A stretch of DNA of 64,000 nt from Rhyacophila brunnea (Eukaryota > Arthropoda > Insecta > Trichoptera > Rhyacophilidae), in the NCBI GenBank assembly GCA_022495005.1, contig JAGYXB010000569.1, forward strand, positions 1-64,000. The letters run 5' to 3'. Numbering within the stretch: position 1 is the stretch's first letter; each line of letters starts with the position of its first letter. This document shows, piece by piece, positions 11,446-20,908 of this stretch. The position numbers and the translations under genes were made by a program. The notes below the pieces were generated by a model, which had not been told where the DNA came from, searched no databases, and saw nothing but the letters and a program-made list of their open reading frames with translations.

Positions 11446-11448
11446 TCA
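11446..11448 (-). promoter_or_regulatory. single in-frame TGA between gag and pol
   Basis: Gag and Pol share one frame. Only this TGA (context GAA TGA GGA) separates them, and the 24 codons before the pol GTG are open. It could be a programmed readthrough site, as in gammaretroviruses (which use UAG). It could also be a recent CGA to TGA change, since the next base makes a CpG decay product plausible. This copy alone cannot decide. Confidence 0.6.
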
Positions 11449-12483
11449 TTCGGGACGGGACTGCTCCTGACGGCGCTCCTCCGGTGCCGCCTGACGCTGG
11501 ACGCTGGCTGCGCGGCGATCGCCACGGTTGCCACCGCCTCTGCCTCGTCCGCTTTGGTACCCGCCACGGTTGGGGGGCCCCTGGCGCCTTGGCGCCTCCT
11601 CTGCTCCTCTGTCCTCCTGTCGAGCTGCTCCCTTCTGTCCGGTCTGCGGCCGGTCCCTCCAATTATCGTTGGTGGGCGGCCTCTTCGTCTCCGCGTTGCA
11701 GCCACCACACAATATGCATGGCGGCGGCGGCTGCTTTGAAGCCGATTGATAGCCTACAGTAGGCTCGTCGGGCAGCGAGTTGAGGGTTTTGGCAGCAGCA
11801 ACTAGCTGTGCCATCGTCCTCCATTGAATCCGATCCACTCGGATTTGATCGGCCCCCGTCAGCAGAAAGTGGAACGTCTGCCCCATCACCTCCGGCTTCA
11901 TATCCGGCATGAGTACGGCTGCTAGTTCCGCCTTCTGACGGAGGAACCGGTATGGCGTCATCTCCGGCCTCTGGCGCCTTACCAGCAGGTCTATCCTTTG
12001 CCTCTGACGGCGGGCAAAAGACTCGAAGTGGAGGATGCCATCCTCCTTAAAGGCCTCCCAGGAGTCGGCGGGGTCGAACTCTCGTCCCCACGCCTTCGCT
12101 TCCCCTTCTAGGCGGCTGATAGCTTCCTTGACCCGGCAGTTCTGAGGACACCTCGACTCCTTGAAGTAGTCCTCGCAGTCTTCTATGAATGTTATGAACC
12201 GTTGCCGCGGGTCCCCCGTGAATGTCGTCTTCAGCTCCGGCTTGGGAGCGTACGGCCTCCTGCCGTCGTCCTCGGGTACTTCTCGCCTCGGTCGGCCACT
12301 TTCGACTGTGATGTCCGTCCGCGGACTGTCCTCCGGGAAGACCTGGCCGTCCTGGAACTCCGACACGCCGAAGATGTCTGAGGGTCCGCTGACAGCCGGC
12401 TCTTCGTCTGGGCGAGGCATGGTTGTGATGTCGCTGTCACTATCCGTAGAATATGCTCTGCGCGCTTTGGACCGCGTGTACAT
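11446..12483 (-). CDS. gag: Gag-like capsid protein
   Basis: A 345-residue frame starting at an ATG in the MYTRSKARR context. Residues about 95-250 have the helical retrotransposon-gag pattern (FIEDCEDYFK, SRLEGEAKAWG, FLRQKAELAA). The C-terminal third is Arg/Gly-rich (RGRGGGNRGDRR), as in RNA-binding tails. No canonical CX2CX4HX4C knuckle is present; only a Cys cluster CILCGGC near residue 257. It packages element RNA in the cytoplasm. The frame ends with GAA TGA GGA and then runs on in the same frame into pol, so Gag is either released by this stop or extended by readthrough. Confidence 0.85.
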   Translation of the reverse strand: MYTRSKARRAYSTDSDSDITTMPRPDEEPAVSGPSDIFGVSEFQDGQVFPEDSPRTDITVESGRPRREVPEDDGRRPYAPKPELKTTFTGDPRQRFITFIEDCEDYFKESRCPQNCRVKEAISRLEGEAKAWGREFDPADSWEAFKEDGILHFESFARRQRQRIDLLVRRQRPEMTPYRFLRQKAELAAVLMPDMKPEVMGQTFHFLLTGADQIRVDRIQWRTMAQLVAAAKTLNSLPDEPTVGYQSASKQPPPPCILCGGCNAETKRPPTNDNWRDRPQTGQKGAARQEDRGAEEAPRRQGPPNRGGYQSGRGRGGGNRGDRRAASVQRQAAPEERRQEQSRPE

Positions 12484-12521
12484 GCGAGCCCTTTTTTGTC
12501 TTAACGATTTGTTTTTATTTT

Positions 12522-13007
12522 AGCAGAAAACTTTTTTATAAGTGTTTTGATGTTTCAGAAAAATTTCACAAGTCTTTTTATTTTATCGCAAAAATTTCAC
12601 TAAGTGTTTTGAAAATTCACGAAAATTTTACAAGTGTTTTTTTTTTTTTTTAACACCAAATTTTTTATAAGTGTTTAGATAATTTCGAAAAATTTCACAA
12701 GTCTTTTTATTTTATCGCAAAAATTTCACTAAGTGTTTTGAAAATTCACGAAAATTTTACAAGTGTTTTTAACACCAAATTTTTTTTATAAGTGTTTAGA
12801 TAATTCCGAAAAATTTCACAAGTCTTTTTATTTTATCGCAAAATTTCACTAAGTGTTTTGAAAATTCACGAAAATTTTACAAGTGTTTTTAACACCAAAT
12901 TTTTATAAGTGTTTAGATAATTTCGAAAAATTTCACAAGTCTTTTTATTTTATCGCAAAAATTTCACTAAGTGTTTTGAAAATTCACGAAAATCTTACAA
13001 GTGTTTA
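12522..13007 (-). repeat. four tandem ~119-bp units in the Gypsy leader
   Basis: Units run about 12522-12651, 12652-12770, 12771-12890 and 12891-13007. Each contains TTTCACAAGTCTTTTTATTT, then ATCGCAAAAATTTCACTAAG, then ACGAAAATTTTACAAGTG. They lie between the primer site and gag, where packaging and translation signals usually sit. Units differ by a few bases and by T-run length. Confidence 0.92.
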
Positions 13008-13206
13008 TAATTATATATTTTTATTTTATATATAGTTTTTATTAGCGACAAAAGTTCTTTTCGCACTACGCTGCTCTTCCGGTGAGCTTGATACACAATT
13101 GTTATTTCACCAAAATCGTACTCACTGTTTTATTTATGTTTGATGCTGCAGTGGATCTCAGGGTTGGGATCCGACCAGGTTAATGCGACCTGGACAGCAC
13201 CATACT

Positions 13207-13217
13207 GTTGGGCGCCA
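13207..13217 (-). promoter_or_regulatory. tRNA-Lys-type primer binding site
   Basis: Three bases after the 5' LTR the minus strand reads TGGCGCCCAAC, the complement of the last 11 bases expected for an insect tRNA-Lys(CUU) including CCA. The match stops there (AGTATGG follows). It primes minus-strand DNA synthesis. Confidence 0.8.
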
Positions 13218-13220
13218 CGA

Positions 13221-15570
13221 TGTAGGCCTCCGAATCCTCGGCTAGCTCCGGGCCTGGAGTGGAGGTACATTCAAATTGAAGGAAGAACAGGTAGGCACTA
13301 TGTTTAGTCCAATAAAAGAACTTTTTACGATATTAAAACAATTTATTAGGTTCCGCGTCCACAAAGGTCACAAAGTTCAAATTGTCTAAGTCCGAAACCA
13401 CAAAATTATTAAAAAGTCTTATTTAAGATATAACACTAATTACATAACTAACACAATTATTATTCAGTTATTTGAGAATTAATCTATTTTTATCCGTAAG
13501 CGAGATTGCGCGAACACGGGGCACCGCGATAAAAGGTTGGAGACCGGGTCCGGTAATGAAAAGATAAACTCGCGAATAAAACGACTAAGTCGCTGGGTGA
13601 CACTTCACTCCTATCTGTCAAAGTGACAGTAGGTAGAGAGGTAGGTATCTGCCTGTAGGTATCAGGACCTGGGCGAGTACCTCCTCACAAGTCCTGGCGA
13701 CTTGTGTGTGAAAATGTAGAGAAAATTACGCCGCTGACCTTCGCAGGTTCAGGGTCGTAAATGCGGGCGGCGACTGATCTAGAAATTAAAAATAGGGGGT
13801 TTATATGCAAATCTGGCCGATTTCATCCCTTAGCTCAACGTTTTTCGGGTGACAAAATTAATTAACGGTTTCCTTACGAGAGTGGCGGAAATTGTGCAAT
13901 GACTAATTACCCGCGACATCTACGTAAGGGCCGACTAAGTAAAGTTATGGGCGCGAGTCGACGCTCGCCGGTGGGCGGCGTCGCTCACTCGTCACATACG
14001 TACTTCGAGTACCTGTCGGTACCGAGAGTGTGTAATTGCTGTAGCAATACTGCATTGTTTCTGGGCCAGCCCCACGAAAAACGCACCTACGAAGGCGTGC
14101 GAGGCATCGACGGATTCGTGGTTGAATTACCTATCGATACAGCACCCCCCCCGCGTGGTGGCGCTCTTCATGGCTGAGGGAGGGGCGTTCGCGCGGCGGC
14201 CGGCTTTCCGGGCTCTAGCGGGGCGAAGGTACCTCTCACTCAGAAACAAGAGTACTACAAAGTTAGCCTGGATGATATGGCGTCATATGCCAGTGGTTAA
14301 ATTGGCATATTTGTGGCACCAGGCCTACGACAGCGCATATCAATCTTTCGGCCAACTACCGTCGGGGGGCTCAACTTTGAGGCGTCCCGACGGCCTGAAT
14401 ACCTACTTGACGTTGGTCTAAAAACATGAACTCGGTAGATTGGTAATCTGACTACAAAATAAAAGCTTAATATAAAACGATATTACGCGGGGAAGTTACT
14501 TGATTCTAATATATAAACGTACTGGTCGCGCAATCTTTCTCACATTAACAACTAATATAGCTCGGTGTCGCCACAGGCACATACTTACGACTAGTTGACG
14601 GATGTCATTCCGTCAACCAAACATATAGGCAGTAATAATTGCTTAGTACATACTCATACCTAGCCGATCAAAGATTTCCCGCACTTTATTCCAGTACGTG
14701 GTCTCCTTGATCGACCGAAATCATTGATCCGATTCTCCCGTCGTGCGTGAGCGTGATGCCGTCATACACGCGAGCGAGAGGGGCTCTGTCACTGCAAAGC
14801 GAGAAAATTTGTATCGCGAAATCGGTTTCTACACATACGACAGAGACGCCGTCGTATGTGCGAGCAGGAAAGCTGCCAGAATACCGATTCGGAAACGCCG
14901 CGCGCGGAATGACCGCGGATATTAATAATCGAAATTGAAATGAAAATTAATTACGCGGGATCGTGATTATAATCGGATCGATGATTGCCTAAGTGTTGCT
15001 ACGCTTTGTGATTGCACATACGTGCAAAAGGGAGCCTTCGCAACAGGCCTATGAGCATATATTAACAATTACTGTGCCGTGTACGTGCGACGCGCAGCGA
15101 CATCGATCTATATGCACTTATCACTACGTACATCTTAACTATCTAATTACATACCCTCAACGCCCATCCATAAGTCCCCCTTTATTACTATTTAATCCTT
15201 TGCCTTACATATGAATATTTTACAATTTACACTATACATTATTATTACAACAAATCATATTTAATTTAATTACCCTTTACCATATTTGACAACAAAACAA
15301 AAATTTAATCTTATACTATATTACCTATTACCTATTATTTACATGGTCAGTGGCGACCGACTTAACCATCCACAGTTCACTCTGAGAAGCCGTGGGGCCT
15401 GTCAGAGCAAACTGCGGGACTTAACACATGAAATATTTTGTTCAGCTTTGCCAAGGGTCGTCATCATTTCATCGGTGGCGCATTGACTACCAGGGTCAGA
15501 CCGAGCGGCTGGGTGGCACTACTCCTTATGGGAGCGCCCCCCACAGGGGCGGAAAAACCTGTCGGTGACA
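13221..15570 (-). repeat. 5' LTR of the Gypsy element
   Basis: Copy of 3390-5739. As the upstream LTR on the minus strand it should hold the promoter that drives gag-pol. Its outer edge is followed by the CTGG target duplication at 15571-15574. Confidence 0.95.
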
Positions 15571-16842
15571 CTGGGACAGTATTCTGAATAGCTAGAATTG
15601 TAATCCTTATCTGTCGTATCGTTAGAATCTGTAAAAACAAAATATAAAATTAAAATTTAATACTCCAATGTATATACCATATGATTAAAAAAGTAGATAA
15701 CAGAGTGATACCCGTAAAAAACATTCCTAAAGATGAGTTTACAGTACCTAACCTTATAGAATTGCTTATTTTTCAGAAATATTAAAACTTAAATCTTTTC
15801 TAACATCTCAATATTTCGTGGTATTCAGAAAATACATAGATCGTCTGCTACATATATAACAAAAAATAGGTTTTATCAATATAAAACGCAATATAATTCA
15901 AATACTTATTCCCCATAATTTACTACCTATGAGGGTTAGTTTCTTCTACTTTGATTGGATAGTGTTATAAAACTTATAAACCAACACAAAACCTTTAAAA
16001 AAATAAAATCTTCTATTGAAGCATAAAAAACGGTCCTGTTTGTTGTGAAATTATGTCAAATAATATTACATAAATTGTATTATATTTTAATAAGTGGTTA
16101 ATACACACACAGTCTCTTCACCAAGAATCGAATAATATTTTAATAGTCTTACGTTTTTATAGTGGTTATATCATATTATGCTTACCTATGACTTCATCGT
16201 TGTCAAGGGATTCTTCATTCACCATGTTTTTCACATTGCAGAATACGTCACTTGCTTCATCCAATATACAAGTATAATCTGTAAATCAATACACAAGCAC
16301 ATTAGATACCATGATTTGGTAGATATTCATAAAATATCTCATTTAAATAATAAAGTAGTTAAATATATAAAAATACAGTTAAGTATGAATTACAATGAAG
16401 AAATGCACAAAATTAAATTATTTTAGAGGGTTGGCGCAAACCAGCAATCATTTCGTTATGCATTAAATTTATAAATTAATCAACTTAATATTAACATAAG
16501 CTAATTGGTTATCAAATAGTATTTTCTTTAAATAGTGGATATCATTATCTAAGCGTTTCATTGTGAACTTTCAAAGAAACAGGGTTTAATATCAATTTTC
16601 ATTCATATCTAATTCTTTTTTATTTAGGTAATTATACAAAATGTAAACTCTGTCCAATTTTACTAGGATTAAATAGCTAATAACTTTCATAATAATAAAA
16701 CAATCATAATCAATAAGTAAAAAGTATGTAAATGTATGTGCTTACCACTCTCACCACTACTAGATTTTTCAAAATTAATTGATAATTTATTTTGAAGTCC
16801 ACCCGATGCTAAATGCAATATATGTTTTGCGCGATCAGACAT
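15571..16842 (-). pseudogene. 5' exons of the interrupted host-like gene
   Basis: Three exons on the minus strand are joined by consistent splice sites. Exon 1 is 16842-16746 (ATG, MSDRAKHILHLAS..., 32 codons plus one base, donor GTAAG). Exon 2 is 16278-16186 (acceptor TTTACAG, starts YTCILDEASDVF, donor GTAAG). Exon 3 is 15628-15571 (acceptor TTTTTACAG, DSNDTTDKDYNSSYSEYCP) and is cut by the Gypsy target duplication. Both introns are phase 1 and all three exons are open in that phase, which is strong evidence for a real gene model. The protein start is acidic and Ser-rich with no known motif. The 3' part is at 2954-3389. An N-terminal RAK word is shared with the gene at 40729, suggesting one family. 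Across the empty site the reading phase is off by one base. Confidence 0.6.
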
Positions 16843-18084
16843 GGTATAAGTACTAATTAAATTTTAAAGAAAATAACGATAATTATAAACCGTTGATCAT
16901 AAAATCATATAAATTAATACCAATTAGGTCACTAGTCATAAACACAAAGATTACATAGGTAGGTACTTAATACTTATTTGTAATTAATGATAAAAATTCT
17001 CAGTCGCTAATCAATGGGAAAGTTAAACAAAGAAATTATTCTGTGTACATTTCACCATCTACACGACGTTTTATTTGTTTCATCTTTTTCTTAATTTCTA
17101 TTATAATAATATATAGGTATAATATAAGGCACCAAGCCCAAAAATTTAAAATTAAAAGAAATTCTTCAATATTTATGTAGAAACGAATAAATGCTTCTTT
17201 GACTGCATTTTGTATATTTTTGTTAATGTTTTATTGCGGCCAATAAATGCGTCTCTGTGAAAGCCCGCCTAATCCTTTTAGGACACCCCGCCAAATAAAA
17301 TTATTTTCCCAGGATACTTAGAAGTGAGTAAATTTAATGATTTTGTCTACGAGACATATTTAAAGTGATAATATAATAACAATACTGGCTACATTGTCAT
17401 ATTTGCAAAAATATTATGTACATGTGCTGTACTTAGGCCCACATTCAATAATTTAATGTTTGAATTTATTTTGATCTTAGCCGAAGTCATAATATTATTA
17501 TAAAAAGGTAATATTCCCACAAAATTTTATCGGTCTTTTGTAAAAACTCACTATTTCGAAGTGTCATAAAAAGGATTACCTATTTACTTGTTTGTGTCAT
17601 AAATATCAGTCCAAAATTACTATGTATTCCATTACACAAATAATAAAATTGAGTATCTTTACTAGGTATTTGTTTTCTATTAAATAATAAAAATTGTCAA
17701 ATTTAGAAATAACATTACCGACTATTTTTGTAGGAATTTGTAATAATTTCAAGAGCAATTTATTTTATTAGTGTATATTATGTTTTCCTACTAGGATACA
17801 TGGTGGTATAATACGTATCGAAATTATCGGCAGAGTGCATAAAACGTTTGAACTGAACTTTTTGTTGCGTTTAAATAGCAGGGTGTTTAGTCAACGTGTG
17901 TTTTCAGTCTCCAATGTAAGCATTCAAATTTTTATGTCTTGTCAATTAACAGAAAATCCGAAAAATTAAGATTCTTACAATCTGTCACAATAATGACGTA
18001 TATGTTGACGAACACACACACATACAGAAAAAGGATCAAATAAATAAATTAGCAATCAAGAGTCTGCGGCGTATTTAGGTATGT
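16843..18084. other. intergenic, nothing recognised
   Basis: AT-rich. No open frame with motifs, no clear repeats. It includes the presumed promoter side of the minus-strand gene starting at 16842; no convincing TATA box was picked out. Confidence 0.4.
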
Positions 18085-18325
18085 CCAACTCTTAAATTAA
18101 GATGGGCCGGACATAATATATCGCAGATGAAACGACCGCTGAATGAATGCAATAATCCAGTAGTTTTAGAGGAACGTAAGATAATTAGAATTATAATAAT
18201 ATGCTATATTGACAAGATATTTAAGTTTGATGAAATCACGTGCCCGTGAAAAATAATTAACCAAAAAGAATGGAGAAAGCGTGAGGAGGCCTTTACCACA
18301 GTGAATAGAAACAGGTGATGAAATA
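18085..18325 (+). mobile_element. decayed RTE-type LINE 3' fragment
   Basis: Plus-strand translation with frame changes gives LRWAGHNIS near 18098, then DKIFKFDEIT near 18210, then EWRKREEAFTTVNR near 18270. These follow the order of the RTE C-terminal region (WAGHIAR, W-x-DEL-x-x-F, W-x-x-LGEAF) seen better preserved at 61058-61466. Stops interrupt it. Confidence 0.5.
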
Positions 18326-20640
18326 ATATAGTTTCACAAATTTTAATGCAAATTAATTTGTTTTCTACGAGGAATTTATTTTATATTAAGTAATATAATA
18401 TTTTCACATTCGGATATAATATTACTGACCAGTTTTTAATTATTAATGCGTATAAATTATGAAAATATCAATCTTTTTCGAAGATATACCAAAACAAATT
18501 ACGAGTCTTATGTGATACATCAATATAAAACATGGTGTCTATTCAGATATCCGTGAAAGAGCGTAATAGCAAGTATTGTGAGCCTCTTATTCGAAAGAAA
18601 GAGCGCACGACACGTTGCTTATTTAGATATGACTATACTTTTCGGAAATTTCTGTGAACACAAATTTAGTTGACGCAATATGTTGATATATTGCACAATC
18701 GTCGAAAAACTAACTTTGTCAATTTTTATGCTAGAGACCTGAAATTTTTACAGGACATGCACAAAAAATATGATATTATAAAAAGCTAATAAAACTTAAT
18801 ACGCTATTTTAAGACTTATAATGGTTTTTCTAGGGCACGTCGATATTATAGTCAGGTTATTTTCTATATTTTTTAATGAAAATATTTTTGTTTTTCATAC
18901 GAACAGACGAAATAAAACTTTTTATAATCTATGAAGAACTAAACGCACTATGTAAACCCAAATTTATGCATTCCATTTCGTTACTTTTACATTCCACATA
19001 TACGTTACCACCAATATAGTTTCGGAATGGAAGTAACGGATTCTGTTTCAGAAGTGTTTGAAGCCAAAATTTAGCTTAGTTTTATTGTTAAACCTGCGAT
19101 ATGTTGTAACGTAACTTTCGTGAACAAGGTTTATAAAGTCTATGAAAAAGTTAAGTAGGATGTATTAAGGCCGGCTAGCAAATATAAAAGACTTCATTCC
19201 CCAGGCCGTGGGTTTTTTGAGTGCCATCGGCCGTACTTAAATTTCATTCCTCCGGAACATCCGTTCTAAAAGCAAAACAAAAAGTCTAATATTCAGAGCT
19301 AATGCTGGTATGTGGGCGCCAGCTCCTAGATCTGAAAAGGCTATGAATTGGGAGACTAGGAGCAAAATAAAAGTTTATGTTAATTTCAAGAAAATAAGTT
19401 ATATTGTCGCAATAAGTTTGACAGATGGGTTTACAGGTTAAGACAAAAAGAATCTACTCGACGGATCAAACCCTAACTAGCGAGATTCAGGACACTCTGA
19501 CAATCTTGCGAAAGGGATTAATAAATAATTGGACAAAATGGAACGAATACAGCTTACGGTAATCCGGGTCTCTAAGGTGGATCCAAGTACTGACGCTGAC
19601 AATCCTTTGTCTGGCCGTTATATTTACGTCGGAACGCCATTTCTATTTTGAGCGAACCGAACTGGCCATAGGCCCACTTATGCACGTCCGTCCTTGATCG
19701 TGGTCACACACGTAAGCCTCGTGTCACCAGCCTCTTGTCTTCTTCATCGTTTCTTAATTCATATCCGCACAAATTCGCCAATCACAAAACAAAAAAACCA
19801 ACTCATATCCGTCACGAGCCGCCATCTTCCCTCCGCTCCTTGTTCTTGTGTTGCCAGCGTAAAAACTTCTCTTCGCTTAGTGTGGCATGTTAATAACATG
19901 ACAATGTTTTATTATATCTGTAGTATGAAAGATAAGCTCCATATGTATAGTATGTGAAATAGAAATATGTGATTTCTTACCTTAGAAATCGTGGTAACAG
20001 TAGTGGAACTTCTTAAATGACCAACCCAGAAAGCAACCTGTTCCGATAGCGATACCGACACACACCAACAATTTAAATTGTAAATGGCGATCAGTGTAAT
20101 ACAAAAGTGTTGCTTCAAAAAAAAAATACATATTTATAGTGGAAATTTTTCGCCGTCATGCTAAAATCGTAGTAACGGAATGTGGAATTCCACTTTTTCA
20201 GATATCCTGGGACAAACTTTAAAACTGATTTTTTTTCAATATTGGTCCAAATTTACGGAAAAACTGTATATTTTCCAAAAATGTATAATGTAAGCTGTTG
20301 AAGATACTACGAATTTAATTTTACACATTCAAAATTAATGACGAAATCAGACTTTGTTTATTTGAATTTAGGGGTGGGACATGGTAAAAACACACTACCT
20401 TTCGATCTAAATAATCAATTAAAAATATATACAGGTCAGATAGTTGTATTTAACTGATCAAATAAAGTAAATTAATAAATTTGCATGTTAAAAATACATA
20501 ACTTTCCAATATTCTATGATATAATAACTATGAAAAAATCAATCAAAGTCATGGGACATGCCAAAAACACAATGTACAAACTTTGGCGAAAATGCCCAAT
20601 TGTACTGTTATTTGAAGTTGTTTGTATAAATTTGTTAAAT
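18326..20640. other. non-coding, with scattered GTAACGGAATG-type words
   Basis: No supported gene. Words related to GTAACGGAATG or its complement occur near 18967, 19020 and 20168, and GGGACATG occurs near 20375 and 20552; related words occur near 1-300. These may be subterminal motifs of an undefined DNA transposon. A GC-richer patch (19650-19860) reads AAGATGGCGGC on the minus strand near 19825, reminiscent of a translation start, but the frame closes after 19 codons. Confidence 0.35.
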
Positions 20641-20646
20641 CTTTTT

Positions 20647-20908
20647 TTAATCTCCAGTATTATATAAATTGGTTTTTACGCCAAATTTTGGATAAAGTCG
20701 ACATTGGAGAGCACTGAGTGGATCCATGAAAATGATTATATTTTTGTTGACGTGTTTGAGCGCTATGTCAAGTGCATCGTTCAGAGCGATACATTCCGCA
20801 GTATCTACAGATGCATTTTGATTAATGCTTCTTTTTATTTGAATATACAATTCCGGACAAATGCAAGCAGTTCCAACTGAAAGGGAATCATGAACTTTAC
20901 TGCCATCT
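20647..20908 (-). pseudogene. LINE RNase H domain, downstream half
   Basis: Continues the domain from 22840 once the DNA transposon and one copy of its 4-bp target are removed. The codons then read YTD followed by GSKVHDSLSVG in frame. Further on are TAECIALNDALDIAL and IIIFMDPLSALQ, matching the RNase H order D..G..S, E in (T/A)EC.A...A, and D in DS(L)SALQ; the last motif has DP instead of DS. The frame ends at 20647 shortly after, earlier than expected for the domain. Confidence 0.75.

Larger units (their letters stand above)
3390..15570 (-). mobile_element. complete Ty3/Gypsy LTR retrotransposon (Osvaldo/Ulysses-like)
   Basis: A 12.2-kb element on the minus strand: 2350-bp LTRs (TG..CA), a 4-bp target duplication (CTGG at 3386-3389 and 15571-15574), tRNA-Lys-type primer site, leader with tandem repeats, gag, pol in the order protease-RT-RNase H-integrase, and a G-rich polypurine tract. 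The domain order defines Ty3/Gypsy (Metaviridae). The very long LTRs, 4-bp duplication and Lys primer recall Drosophila Osvaldo and Ulysses, but placement needs an RT tree. There is no env-like frame after pol. Reading frames are intact except for one in-frame TGA between gag and pol, and the LTRs are roughly 97-98% identical by eye, so the insertion is fairly recent. Confidence 0.95.

Noticed and set aside
11308..11739. 143-codon plus-strand and 102/112-codon minus-strand frames over the end of gag
   Set aside because: Shadows of gag in Arg/Gly-rich sequence, where all frames tend to be open.
16178..16426. 82-codon plus-strand frame
   Set aside because: It is antisense to exon 2 and an intron of the minus-strand gene and has no motif.
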